A DNA stretch of 64,000 bases from Frankia sp. QA3 (GCF_000262465.1 NZ_CM001489.1:909772-973771), one strand, 5' to 3'; positions 17,885 through 26,682 are shown, numbered from the stretch's first letter. The notes: generated by a model not told the origin, from the sequence alone. Made by a program: numbers and translations.

Positions 17885-18091
17885 TCATGGTGGTGGGTGG
17901 GGCGAGTTGTCGGTGTGGGCGCGCAGGAGGCGCAGGAGCGCCATGGCGCGGCGGCTGCGTACGGGATTGCGGCTGAACAGGGCGATCAGGCCGGCGAGCA
18001 GGGTCAGAACCGCGTCGGGGAGGTAGCGCAGCAGCAGTCCGACGAGGACCGGGACCGTGGCCGTGGCCAGGATCGCGGCGACGGCGTTCAC
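17885..18091 (-). CDS. Small membrane protein with two hydrophobic stretches
   Basis: A GTG at 18091 with GGAGAA upstream gives 68 residues. Hydrophobic stretches AAILATATVPVLVGLLL and AVLTLLAGLIALFS are separated by RYLPD, followed by a basic NPVRSRRAMALLRLLRAH segment. Codon use is coding-like. No family is recognised. It lies upstream of the other small membrane gene on the same strand; the 238 bases between them hold nothing clear. Confidence 0.5.
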   Translation of the reverse strand: MNAVAAILATATVPVLVGLLLRYLPDAVLTLLAGLIALFSRNPVRSRRAMALLRLLRAHTDNSPHPPP

Positions 18092-18150
18092 TCCCGTTCT
18101 CCGTGCACGGCTACTGCTCCAGCCGGGCGGGCAGCGAATCCGCCGGGCCG

Positions 18151-18251
18151 ACGACAAATGTGGTTGTCGTGCACAGAACGACAAGTATGGTTGTCGTATG
18201 CAGGACGACAGGTGTGGTTGTCGCATGCGGGACGATGTTTCGACAATGATT
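18151..18251 (+). repeat. 27-bp tandem repeat array, each unit with an inverted repeat
   Basis: Units start at exactly 18151, 18178 and 18205, with a degenerate fourth at 18232. Unit 1 is ACGACAAATGTGGTTGTCGT plus 7 bases. In units 1 and 2 the 7-bp arms ACGACAA and TTGTCGT are perfect around a 6-base centre; unit 3 has changes in both arms. A spacing of 27 bp suggests a protein-binding array such as an operator, replication iteron or transfer-origin element. It lies between divergent gene sets. Confidence 0.75.
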
Positions 18252-18367
18252 GTTGCCGGAAACGCAGGTTGTCGCGTCTATAAGGAAGGAGCGGACACTG
18301 CCATCGATGGGGGTGTCCGGTCCCGGGGGGCTCAAAAACTGATGCAACGGATGTTGTCGGGGTGGTC

Positions 18368-18383
18368 GGCAACATCTGTTGCC
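18368..18383 (+). promoter_or_regulatory. Inverted repeat just upstream of the HTH gene
   Basis: GGCAACATCTGTTGCC has 7-bp arms with a TC centre and lies 23 bases before the GTG start at 18407. Its TTGCC/GGCAA arms resemble the TTGTCG/CGACAA arms of the 27-bp array, so the same or a related protein may bind both. It could be an autoregulatory operator. Confidence 0.5.
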
Positions 18384-18406
18384 GAAAGTGGCTAATCTGT
18401 TGGGGT

Positions 18407-18823
18407 GTGAGAACCTTTGACCCGGAATGGCTCCCATCGCGACACGCCAGCCCCCGCACCGTCGCGTTGGCCTATCTCGCCGTCCTGACACAACGTGAAG
18501 AGCGCCTGGACGCCGAACGCGACCAGGCGGTCGCCGACGCCGTCGCGGCCGGCGCCGACTGGGGCCAGATCGGTCGGGCCACCGGCCGTACCCGCCAGGG
18601 CGCTCGGCAACGCTGGAGCCGTCGGCTGCCTCCACCTCGCGTCGTCGCCCACGACGATCTCATCCCTGATGAGCCCGTCGACGTTCCCGCTGACCGCATT
18701 CCTCCCGGCCCCCACCTGATGCCGGAAGCGCCCGAGGACCCCCTTTTGATCGCCTGGATGTTCACCCAGCAGGCCCTGTATGACGGACCACCCGAGGACC
18801 CCTGGGCCACCCGTCGGGCGTAA
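18407..18823 (+). CDS. Small helix-turn-helix protein
   Basis: A GTG start at 18407 gives 138 residues. A helical segment HASPRTVALAYLAVLTQREE is followed by a probable helix-turn-helix ADWGQIGRATGRTRQGARQR near residue 49-68, in the manner of AsnC or sigma-region-4-like folds. The C-terminus is Pro/Asp-rich and ends in a conserved-looking LLIAWMFTQQALYDGPPEDP. It directly follows the palindrome array and is a candidate for the protein that binds it. No specific family name can be given. Confidence 0.6.
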   Translation: MRTFDPEWLPSRHASPRTVALAYLAVLTQREERLDAERDQAVADAVAAGADWGQIGRATGRTRQGARQRWSRRLPPPRVVAHDDLIPDEPVDVPADRIPPGPHLMPEAPEDPLLIAWMFTQQALYDGPPEDPWATRRA

Positions 18824-18990
18824 GACGGGCTGAGGGCGATCCGAGCCAGCCGTTTGCGCTGGTAACACCATTAGATCCCTGGGATGGCGTGTGCATGGAT
18901 GCAGCGTGGACCGCTAGACTGAGTGGCTTGTTGGGAGCTGCGCTTGGGAAGCAGCCGCCTATCTCGGCTCGCTCCTGCAAGGAGAGCGAC

Positions 18991-19134
18991 GTGAGGATCG
19001 GCACGAGTAAACCGTCAAGCGGGAGGACCGGGCGACAGTTGATCTCGAGTGGTGCATCCGCGTCCGTACCGTTGCCGATGTATGGCTCGATCTTCTTCGG
19101 TGCACCTATGAGGATATTTTCCGTCGGCGGATAA
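18991..19134 (+). CDS. Possible 47-residue peptide gene
   Basis: AAGGAGAGCGAC immediately precedes GTG 18991, an almost ideal ribosome-binding site. The peptide is Ser/Gly-rich (SGRTGRQLISSGASASVPLP) and ends MRIFSVGG. Base composition is lower in GC than the neighbours, so codon bias gives no support. It might be a small peptide or chance. Confidence 0.3.
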   Translation: MRIGTSKPSSGRTGRQLISSGASASVPLPMYGSIFFGAPMRIFSVGG

Positions 19135-19547
19135 ACCGCGAAGCTTTAGAAGTCGACAGTGCCGACACGCGGAAGAGCTGCGCCTGCGGATGGGATGGAG
19201 ATCGGCGGCGTGCTCGCCGGGGCCGCCATCGGTCCAGGGGACAGCTCAAGCAGGCGCTCCGGATCTCGTCATCTCTGGCCTGGTTCAGCTTGCTGAATGA
19301 CGTCGCCGTTGGTGTCCGTCGCGACGCCTGCAACACCGCCAGATTCGCATCTCCGAGCTGGTACGGCAGCCGGTGGCGTGCGCGGGCAGCCGTCTTGCCG
19401 CCCGGGGACGGTGGATGGGGTGGACCCCGCCCGGCGCTGGAATGACGGCAACGATGACGTTTCGGATGCGGGCGAATTCGGCGATGACCTCGGCGATGAC
19501 GGTGACGATGACGGTGTGGATGCTGCTGGTTCGGACCGTCGGGTGTC
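19135..19547. other. Non-annotated stretch before the transfer operon
   Basis: Coding-like but broken plus-strand sequence appears between 19190 and 19443 (SLAWFSLLNDVAVGVRRDAC, ending PRPALE-stop) without a start codon. From 19440 to 19540 there is a GATGAC-rich run that reads as Asp/Gly in one frame. I regard both as remnants or low-complexity sequence. Confidence 0.3.
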
Positions 19548-20444
19548 ATGTCGAACCACACAGATTCCGACGTCGATCGCCGGCGGTTCGAGCCGCGCAC
19601 GGCGACTCTTCAACGCTGGCAACGGGACTGGGAGCGCTGGTCCGCAGGGGCTGAGGCGGCGGATGGACTGCGTCGATGGGCGACCCATCCCCTGCTTGCC
19701 AAGCACTGCGAGTCGGTTGCCGAGCTGCTTGCCGCGTGCGGACGGGACCGGACGGTCGCAGTACCGGTTGCCGACGGGCGTCTGGCGGCACTGATCGCCT
19801 TTGCGCGGGCGGAGGATCGGGCGGCGGCGCGGGTCGTGCTGGAGCGGGTGATGCCCGCGTTGACGGTGCGCGCCGCGGAGAGGGCGCGGCGTGCGGGCGG
19901 CGCCGCGGTGACCGGCGCAGCGGTGGAAGGTTCGGCGTTCGGTGAGGTGCTGGCCGAGCTGGTCGGTGCGGCGTGGCTGGTGATCGGCACGTTTCCGTTG
20001 GACCGGCGTCCTCGGAAGATCGCGGTGAACGTGGTGTGGGACACGGTCTCTCGGGTGTTCGGGTATCGGCCGTTGACGGAGCGGTCCACCGTCTATCGGG
20101 ATCTCCTGCCGGACGTGGCGGTGGGGTTGGACGGGCGGCCGGCGGACGGATGGCCGCGGGGCGGGTCGTGCGCGGAGCTGCTCGCCGTACTGGCCGACGG
20201 CCGCGACGGCGGGGTCCGGCCGGCGCATCTGCGCCTGCTCGCGGAGCTGGCGATCGTCGGGCGTAGCCAGGCGCAGGTCGCCGCGCGGGCGGGGATCAGC
20301 GATCGCGGGGTGCGGCTGCGCCGGGACGCCGCCGTCCGTGCGCTCCAGGCTGCGGTCCTCCCCGTGCCTCGCCAGGCTCTTCCGGGGAGCACCGCCGGGC
20401 CCGCAGCGCCCGCCGCAGGCGTGTCCGAGGGAAGGTCGGCATGA
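19548..20444 (+). CDS. Unrecognised protein with C-terminal sigma-like HTH, first gene of transfer operon
   Basis: A 298-residue protein. The N-terminus is Arg/Trp-rich (TATLQRWQRDWERWSAGAEA). The middle has WLVIGTFPLDRRPRKIAVNV. The C-terminal part has RLLAELAIVGRSQAQVAARA followed by GISDRGVRLRRDAAVRALQ, which resembles a region-4-type helix-turn-helix. No family is recognised. ATG 19548 begins the run of overlapping plus-strand genes, and its TGA overlaps the coupling-protein ATG (ATGA). It may be a DNA-binding accessory or regulator of transfer. Confidence 0.65.
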   Translation: MSNHTDSDVDRRRFEPRTATLQRWQRDWERWSAGAEAADGLRRWATHPLLAKHCESVAELLAACGRDRTVAVPVADGRLAALIAFARAEDRAAARVVLERVMPALTVRAAERARRAGGAAVTGAAVEGSAFGEVLAELVGAAWLVIGTFPLDRRPRKIAVNVVWDTVSRVFGYRPLTERSTVYRDLLPDVAVGLDGRPADGWPRGGSCAELLAVLADGRDGGVRPAHLRLLAELAIVGRSQAQVAARAGISDRGVRLRRDAAVRALQAAVLPVPRQALPGSTAGPAAPAAGVSEGRSA

Positions 20445-22540
20445 TCGCGCCGAGTGAGCCGACCGGCGGGCTCCTGACGAATCCCAAGGTGCTGCTGCTC
20501 CTCGCCGCGATGCTGCCGCTGGCAGGCGGGGTGTGGGCGGGTGCGCAGGTCGCGGCGGTGCTGTTCGGCGCGCATGAGCCGATGTCGGTCGGGCTGGGTT
20601 CGGCGCTGGTGGCGGTGCCGCTTCTTGCCCTGCATCCGGGGGATCCGGCGCTGGCCTGGCCCGACGACCAGGCGTTTCTGCTACCGGGACCGACGGCGTA
20701 CTGGATCGCCACCGCGATTCCGATCACCGGGGCGCTACTGCTCGGCGCGGCGCTGTACTGGCTGTTGCAGGGCGAGGTCGGGGTCGCCCGTCGACGTCGG
20801 ATGGGCCTGAACCCCGAGGCGCGGTTCGCCCGGCTGTGGGAGATCGCCCCGATGTGGGTGCGCCAGCCGGTGGCCGGCCGGGTGATCCTCGGCCGGGCCC
20901 GCCGCGGTCGCATGAGCCGGCTGGTGGCGACCGAGGACGCCTCCCTGCCGGTGGACGAGGCGGTGCCGCGGCTGCTGCGCCGCTATGTCGACCGTCGGCG
21001 TGGTGATCGGGGCGCGGTGCTGGTCATCGGTCCGACCCGGTGCGGGAAGACCGCAGCGTTGGCGGTGCCGGCGATCCTGGAGTGGGACGGGCCGCTGATC
21101 GCGCTGTCGGTGAAGACCGACCTGCTGGGCGCGACGGTGCGCCGGCGGCGGGCGCTCGGGCAGGTGCGGGTCTTCGACCCGACGGGGATCACCGGCGAGC
21201 TGTCGGCGACATGGTCGCCGCTGGCGCAGGCGACCGATCTGGCGGGGGCGCGGCTGGCGGCCCGGTCGATCGCGAACAGCACCGACTGGACGTCGGCCGG
21301 ATCGGACATGGGTTTCTGGACCGCCGCTGGTGAGGATCTCCTCGGGTTGCTGTTCTGGGTCGCGGCCACCGCCGGGCTCGGGATGCACGCGGTGGTCGGG
21401 TGGACGACGAGCATGGACCGCGACGGCGTGCTGCGTTTCGCGCAGGCGTTCGCCCGCCACGACGATCCGGTGATCCGCGCCGACGGCGAGCAGGTGCTCG
21501 CCGGGCTGAGCGCGGTGTGGAAGACGGATCCCAAGCAGGTCTCGTCGGTGTTTCTCGTGGCCCGGCAGATGATCCGGCCGTGGCAGGAACCGTCGGTGCG
21601 CCATTCCGCCGACAGTTCTGAGATCGACCTGGACTGGCTCCTCGACGCCAATCCCAACACCGCCGTCGACCCCTTCTCCGACAATGACGACCCCTTCGCC
21701 GATGACGACGACGCCTTCGCTGACCTCGACACCGATCCGTTCGCGGATGGTGCGCCATCCCTTGACGACGGTTCGCTCGCCGAGGGCATCGGTGACGCCG
21801 CGCCGCCCGGCGAAAGGGCGCGGCAGCGTGCGAACACGGTCTACCTGTGCGCGGATCTCGACGGCGCGGAACGTCTGGCGCCGGTGCTCGGGGGACTGGT
21901 CGACGATCTGATCCGCTCGGTGTATGCCCGGGTCGGGGCGACGGGTAAGCCGCTGGACCCGCCGCTGCTCGTCGTCATCGACGAGGCCGGGAACTGGCCG
22001 ATGCAGAACCTGCCCGGCCGGATCTCGACGTGTGCGGGCATGGGCATTCAGCTGATGCTCGTCTATCAGAGCAAGGCGCAGATCGACGCGGCCTACGGCA
22101 ACAAGTCCGACGTGATCGTCTCCAACGCGCTCACGAAGGTGTTCTTCTCCGGGCTGTCGGACAAGTCGACCCTGGACTACGCGGCGTCGCTGCTGGGACA
22201 GGAGCATGTCGCCGCGCGCAGCGTGTCCAGTGACACCGCGCCGGGCGGGGGACGCCAGGGTGTCAGCGACGCCCCGACCAGGTTGGAACTGCTGCCGGCG
22301 CATCTGCTGCGCCAGGTTGCCCCGGGACAGGCTCTGCTGGTGCACAACACGCTGCCGCCGGTCCATCTGTATGGCCGCTACTGGTTCCGGGACCCGGCGC
22401 TGCGCGCTCTGGCCGCCGGCGACCCGAGGCCCGTCGTGCCCGCGGTTGACGCCGTACGCCCGGATGAGCGCCGCCGGTTCGGCCCGGTGGTTCGCCGGCT
22501 CTGGGGCCGGTGGCGTGATCCCGACGGAGCGGGCGAGTGA
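20441..22540 (+). CDS. VirD4/TraG-like conjugative coupling ATPase
   Basis: A 699-residue protein. Membrane segments lie near residues 16-43 (KVLLLLAAMLPLAGGVWAGA), 47-65 and 87-110. Walker A is LVIGPTRCGKTAALAVPAI near 194-212. The Walker B-like LLVVIDEAGNWPMQNLP lies near 507, followed by a TraG-type C-terminus with GIQLMLVYQSKAQIDAAYG. The domain plan matches type IV coupling proteins, which bring the relaxase-bound strand to the transfer channel. An acidic insert with DPF/DAF repeats lies between Walker A and B (about residues 405-450). No relaxase gene was found nearby. Confidence 0.85.
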   Translation: MIAPSEPTGGLLTNPKVLLLLAAMLPLAGGVWAGAQVAAVLFGAHEPMSVGLGSALVAVPLLALHPGDPALAWPDDQAFLLPGPTAYWIATAIPITGALLLGAALYWLLQGEVGVARRRRMGLNPEARFARLWEIAPMWVRQPVAGRVILGRARRGRMSRLVATEDASLPVDEAVPRLLRRYVDRRRGDRGAVLVIGPTRCGKTAALAVPAILEWDGPLIALSVKTDLLGATVRRRRALGQVRVFDPTGITGELSATWSPLAQATDLAGARLAARSIANSTDWTSAGSDMGFWTAAGEDLLGLLFWVAATAGLGMHAVVGWTTSMDRDGVLRFAQAFARHDDPVIRADGEQVLAGLSAVWKTDPKQVSSVFLVARQMIRPWQEPSVRHSADSSEIDLDWLLDANPNTAVDPFSDNDDPFADDDDAFADLDTDPFADGAPSLDDGSLAEGIGDAAPPGERARQRANTVYLCADLDGAERLAPVLGGLVDDLIRSVYARVGATGKPLDPPLLVVIDEAGNWPMQNLPGRISTCAGMGIQLMLVYQSKAQIDAAYGNKSDVIVSNALTKVFFSGLSDKSTLDYAASLLGQEHVAARSVSSDTAPGGGRQGVSDAPTRLELLPAHLLRQVAPGQALLVHNTLPPVHLYGRYWFRDPALRALAAGDPRPVVPAVDAVRPDERRRFGPVVRRLWGRWRDPDGAGE

Positions 22541-23751
22541 TTGCCATCGAGGACCCGCCCCAGAGGACCCCGCGAACCGTGACCGCCTCTCGGAGCAGGG
22601 CGTCCGTCGTCCGCCGCGGCGAACTCACCCGCCCCGAGCAGATCTCCGCCGCCCCGCGGATCCGAATCGGCGCCTCTGGGGTGTCGCAGACCGCCGGCGG
22701 CGGTGGCGCCGTCGATCAGCGGGTTGCTGTCCTCGAGACGCCGTCGGGGGAGTGGCTGATCGGAGTCGACCCGGCGACCCGGCTGTGCGTCGCCGTGCAT
22801 CGCCCGACCGGGCCGAACGCGGATGCACTGTTCTCCGTCCCGGCGTACACCGTGACCGCCTCGACAAGCTGGGAGTTGGAGCCGCTGGTCGGGGCGGCTC
22901 TCGGGGACGAGGTTCATGAGGCCCTGCGCCTGGCGGTCGTCACCGTGCCGTTGGGCGCGACGGTGGGAGGCGTTCTCGTCGCGGCGTGCGGAACCGACCG
23001 GCCGGATCTGGACGAGGGCCGGGTTCCCCGCGGCGCGGATCTGCTGCGGCTACCTGGCCGGCAGCCGGTCACCTACGCCGAGTCCCTGGCCCGGTCGCGG
23101 CCGCTGCTGCGCTGGGAGGAGGCAGGTCTCGAGGATCCTTCCGACGTCTACCGGCTGGATGCCCTCGCGCTCGGCCGGGACGTTCACGAGGGCCGCCGCG
23201 ACCTCACCTACCGGTTGTCGCTGAACAGCCGGGTGCTGGTGGCCGGGAACGACATCGAGGTGCCCGCGGACCTCGTGGTGCGCAGCAGCGACACGATCCG
23301 CGGCCTGATCACGATGCTGACCAGCCCCGGCATCGACGCGCCGCCGACCGCCGGTCAGCAGGTTCTCCTCCGGCGCCGTGACGAGCTGCTGAGCCTGGTC
23401 GCGGAGAATCCCGGGCCGTTCCGGGTCGACGAGCGCGTCGAGGTGCGCCTGCCCGACGGACGGACTCTCACCGGCACGGTCACCGCGGCCATTCGGGGCG
23501 CGGATCAGGATGTGCGGTCCTACCAGTGGAACCCTGACCGGACATCAATGCCCGGCAGCCTGTTCGGCCCGCGCGGTGTCCTGCGCGGCGGCATAGTCAG
23601 CCCCGCCGCGGCTGTGCGGGCCAGCCTTCTGCCCGATTCCACCGCCGACGTCAACCTGCCGGCACCGGCACCGGCGTTGCCGAGCGGGCCGTCCGAGGCG
23701 CCGCCGATCCAACTGGACCTCGGTGCCGGTCCGGCGGGGGCCGGCGGATGA
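22537..23751 (+). CDS. Unrecognised transfer-operon protein, paralogue of the next gene
   Basis: A 404-residue protein; GTG 22537 overlaps the coupling-protein TGA. No signal peptide is visible. The central part has YRLDALALGRDVHEG and LTYRLSLNSRVLVAGNDIEV. A later module has VRLPDGRTLTGTVTAAIRG and YQWNPDRTSMPG. Both modules recur in the next gene (LTYRVCLNGDVIFAGQ; VNLPGGLTATGVVRGP; YLWRPDVADLPG), so the pair arose by duplication. The C-terminus is Pro/Ala-rich. Function is unknown. Position in a chain of 4-base overlaps ties it to the coupling ATPase. Confidence 0.65.
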   Translation: MIAIEDPPQRTPRTVTASRSRASVVRRGELTRPEQISAAPRIRIGASGVSQTAGGGGAVDQRVAVLETPSGEWLIGVDPATRLCVAVHRPTGPNADALFSVPAYTVTASTSWELEPLVGAALGDEVHEALRLAVVTVPLGATVGGVLVAACGTDRPDLDEGRVPRGADLLRLPGRQPVTYAESLARSRPLLRWEEAGLEDPSDVYRLDALALGRDVHEGRRDLTYRLSLNSRVLVAGNDIEVPADLVVRSSDTIRGLITMLTSPGIDAPPTAGQQVLLRRRDELLSLVAENPGPFRVDERVEVRLPDGRTLTGTVTAAIRGADQDVRSYQWNPDRTSMPGSLFGPRGVLRGGIVSPAAAVRASLLPDSTADVNLPAPAPALPSGPSEAPPIQLDLGAGPAGAGG

Positions 23752-25280
23752 CCGCTCCCATCCCCGGGGACGGGGACCCGCGCGGCTCCTACCCGTACTT
23801 CATCGATCCGGCACCAATGCGCATCACCGTGTCGGCCGGCTGGTGGCGGTTCCTGGCGACGACCGGAGCCGACGACGCCCGGGCCGTCACGGCCCAGCTG
23901 CTGGGCTGGCCCGCTGAGGACGGCGAGCCTCCTCTCATCGTCAGCGTCGCCCGACCGAGTCTTGCCGACCTCGAGCAGACCCTGGGCTTCCCGCTCCCGC
24001 AGGCCGTCGGTGCGACGCTCGCCTCGTCACCACCTCGCAACGATCTGGTTCTCCCCGGGCCGTTCGGGGGCTGGCAGGTCGCGCAGGCACAGCTGCTCCT
24101 CGACATCGGCCTGGACTGGGACGAACGGCCGTGGCGGGCCAGCCGCGTCGACCTGGCCGGCCGCGAGCCGGCCACCTACGGTCGGCTGCTGCACGTCGAC
24201 CCGCCGCTGCGGACCTGGCAGCACGATCCCTACCGGGTCGACATCGTCAGCGCCACCCCCGGCGGCGACGGCCTCGCTGGCGGCGGGCATGCCCTGACCT
24301 ACCGGGTCTGCCTCAACGGGGACGTCATCTTCGCCGGCCAGGACGCCCTGATCCCGGCGGAGTCGGACCCCAGGTCGGACGACGCGGTCCGCAGGGTCAT
24401 CGACCGGGTCATCGACCAGCCGTGGGACCGCGGGGAGGCCTCCTTCGCGCAGCAGAGCTTCCTCGACGTCAACCGGGAACGTCTCGCGCTGCGCGCTCTG
24501 CGCCTGACCCCGCCCTATTCGGGGGGCACCCGGATCCTGGTCAACCTCCCAGGCGGGCTGACCGCGACCGGAGTCGTCCGCGGGCCGGTCGTGCGGGGCG
24601 GTCGGACGGCCGGCTATCTGTGGCGCCCGGACGTCGCCGACCTGCCCGGCCATCCCGGCCACCGACGCCCCGACTACGTGCTGCACGCCGACGCCGACCA
24701 GGTCCGCGACACGCTGGCCGCGAAGGACACCGCCGTCGACGGACCGGACGGCCCGGTGGTCCTCACCTTCGGCGCGACCATAGCCACCGTCGATGACCCC
24801 CGCTTCGATCGCGGAACAGTCCTGCGCGCCGTCGACGACGCCGGCCGACTCGCCTACGACGTCCAGCCGATCGACGATCCGCGGGTCTGCTACCGGCTGG
24901 ACGTCCACGACGTGATCCCGTTGACCGGCACCGCCTGGCCGACCATCGACCGGCTACTCCTCGCGCGTGACATCGACCGGGTGCCATTGATCCCCGGCGA
25001 GATCCTGGTCGCGGTCCGCGAAGTCGCGGTGATGCCCGACGTCGACCCGCCGGTAGCGGGCGCGCTCGTCCGGGAGGCATTGCTCTCCGCGGACCGGGTC
25101 CTGGATCCCGACGCCCCGTTCTGGCCCGCCCACCCGGCCTTCTCCGACGTTCCGCAGGCCGCGGACGTCTCCGGCCTGCCTCCCGTCGCGGGCGCCACGG
25201 GCCCGCCGGGCATCCCGTCTCCCCGCCTTCCGGAGCCGCCTGAGGGCCCGGGGTTCGGTGCGATGGGCCCGGACCTGTGA
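23748..25280 (+). CDS. Unrecognised transfer-operon protein, larger paralogue
   Basis: A 510-residue protein whose ATG overlaps the previous stop (ATGA). It shares the two modules described for the preceding gene and adds a further C-terminal region with TIATVDDPRFDRGTVLRAVD, VCYRLDVHDVIPLTG and PLIPGEILVAVREVAVMPD. The N-terminus has MRITVSAGWWRFLATTGADD. No catalytic motif, membrane span or signal peptide is obvious. The C-terminus is Pro-rich. It is probably a structural or accessory component of the element's transfer machinery. Confidence 0.65.
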   Translation: MTAPIPGDGDPRGSYPYFIDPAPMRITVSAGWWRFLATTGADDARAVTAQLLGWPAEDGEPPLIVSVARPSLADLEQTLGFPLPQAVGATLASSPPRNDLVLPGPFGGWQVAQAQLLLDIGLDWDERPWRASRVDLAGREPATYGRLLHVDPPLRTWQHDPYRVDIVSATPGGDGLAGGGHALTYRVCLNGDVIFAGQDALIPAESDPRSDDAVRRVIDRVIDQPWDRGEASFAQQSFLDVNRERLALRALRLTPPYSGGTRILVNLPGGLTATGVVRGPVVRGGRTAGYLWRPDVADLPGHPGHRRPDYVLHADADQVRDTLAAKDTAVDGPDGPVVLTFGATIATVDDPRFDRGTVLRAVDDAGRLAYDVQPIDDPRVCYRLDVHDVIPLTGTAWPTIDRLLLARDIDRVPLIPGEILVAVREVAVMPDVDPPVAGALVREALLSADRVLDPDAPFWPAHPAFSDVPQAADVSGLPPVAGATGPPGIPSPRLPEPPEGPGFGAMGPDL

Positions 25281-26314
25281 CCGGGCCTCCGCCGGGGCGT
25301 CCCTCGGACCCGGCGTCGCCGCCACCGCCCGACCCGGACCCCGGCCCCACTCCGGGTCCTGCATCGTCCGGCAAGGGACCCTCGGACGCCCCGGTCGATC
25401 CGCCGCCACCTACCTACCGGTCTCCCACCCCGGCCAGGCCCCGGACGACCGATCTCGCCGGGCCGCGGCTCAAGGTTGCCCGGCTGCACCCCAGCGGGCT
25501 GCTGCTGGACCTTCCGTTCACCCCGCCGCCGGGAGCCGCGGTCTACGTCGCCACCTTCTGGCCCGAGTCGACCGCACCCAACGGCTGGTCGTACCTGCAA
25601 TGGGAACGCGGCCCGCACGGCCGCGGCCTGCAGCTACCGCAGATCATCGACCTCGGCGACGTCCTCGGCTTCCGCGCCGTCACCCGCCCCCAGCTCGCCG
25701 GCGTCCCGCGGTCGACCGCCCGCCCGGGCTCGCCACCGCCGTCGCCCGCGGTCCATGTCATCGAGTGGTGGGGCTACCTGCATGCCGTCGAACGCGGCGC
25801 GCTGGTCCTGCACGGCCCGCACCCCACCCTGCCCGCCGCCTACGCCGCCGCCCAGCACGCCCTGGCCGCCCAGGTCTGGGCCCCCGACGCCGCCGACCGG
25901 TCCGGCCGCGGCCCGACGGCCGGCGGCCCAGGTGCCCATCCATCCCGGGAACCGGCCTGGCGCGAGCCCGCGCAGCCCCCGGCCTCGGTGTCGCTGACCT
26001 GGCACGGCGACACCGCCACCGTCAGCGACCCTCGCTTCGGTTGGCTGCACGTCGACGCCGACGACCTCGCCGCGGCACTCACGCTGCGCTCCGACGATCT
26101 CGTCCGCGCCCTGCGACCGCTGGTCCGCGGGATCGACGGCACCGAACCCCCCGTCACCCTCGCGGCCCTCGCCGCCCTGCACCTGCCCGACCTCCCGAAC
26201 ATCCACACCACCCCACCACCCCCCACCCCACCACCGCCCGAGCCACCGCCGCCAGTGCCGGACGCCGCGCAGCCGGAGGCACCGACCGGCCCTGACCTGG
26301 ACGGACCCTCATGA
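25277..26314 (+). CDS. Unrecognised Pro-rich transfer-operon protein
   Basis: A 345-residue protein, GTG 25277 overlapping the previous TGA. Long Pro-rich tails lie at both ends. The middle has YVATFWPESTAPNGWSYLQW and VHVIEWWGYLHAVERGALVL. The C-terminal module TATVSDPRFGWLHVDADDLA, with DDLVRALRPLVRGIDGTEPP and VTLAALAAL, recurs at the end of the protein at 29247 (LRLHDPRHGTLQVDNTTLST). The shared module suggests a common binding partner. Family and function are unknown. Confidence 0.62.
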   Translation: MTGPPPGRPSDPASPPPPDPDPGPTPGPASSGKGPSDAPVDPPPPTYRSPTPARPRTTDLAGPRLKVARLHPSGLLLDLPFTPPPGAAVYVATFWPESTAPNGWSYLQWERGPHGRGLQLPQIIDLGDVLGFRAVTRPQLAGVPRSTARPGSPPPSPAVHVIEWWGYLHAVERGALVLHGPHPTLPAAYAAAQHALAAQVWAPDAADRSGRGPTAGGPGAHPSREPAWREPAQPPASVSLTWHGDTATVSDPRFGWLHVDADDLAAALTLRSDDLVRALRPLVRGIDGTEPPVTLAALAALHLPDLPNIHTTPPPPTPPPPEPPPPVPDAAQPEAPTGPDLDGPS

Positions 26315-26682
26315 CCACACCCGAACCCGGCTGGGACATCCGCGTGCTCGGCCGGCCTGTCGTCCTCACGGTCCCCGACCGGCTCGGCGATGATCCCGAC
26401 GCGTTGCTCGCGTTGGCCGCCGTCGCGTTGGAACGCCACCTCGCCGGTGCCCCCACCGCGTCGCGGATCATCGGTCAGCTCGCGCACAGCGGGGTCGTGG
26501 CACTGCGGACGATCAGCACCGTCTTCGAACTCCGCGAGAGCCGCGACGGCTGGCTGCTCGTGCGCAGCTGGGGTGAACCCGAACCCGCCGAACTCGCCGC
26601 CGCCGCGTGGATCCGCGCCCACCGCCTCGCCCGCGAACGCTCCGACGCCGCCGCCCCCACCCGACCGGGCGAGCTGCCATGA
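26311..26682 (+). CDS. Small unrecognised transfer-operon protein
   Basis: A 123-residue protein, ATG overlapping the upstream stop. It starts EPGWDIRVLGRPVVLTVPDR and contains DALLALAAVALERHLAG and RDGWLLVRSWGEPEPAELAA. It looks like a compact alpha/beta protein without membrane spans. No family is recognised. Genes on both sides overlap it by 4 bases, so it is a true member of the operon. Confidence 0.6.
   Translation: MTTPEPGWDIRVLGRPVVLTVPDRLGDDPDALLALAAVALERHLAGAPTASRIIGQLAHSGVVALRTISTVFELRESRDGWLLVRSWGEPEPAELAAAAWIRAHRLARERSDAAAPTRPGELP

Noticed and set aside
18151-18251. CRISPR array
   Set aside because: The units are contiguous, with no variable spacers and no cas genes nearby.
18057-18395. 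Plus-strand frame with a nine-residue repeat (CGCRAQNDK/YGCRMQDDR) over the 27-bp array
   Set aside because: The period is divisible by three, so every frame shows a peptide repeat. The inverted repeats and lack of a start signal favour a DNA-binding array.
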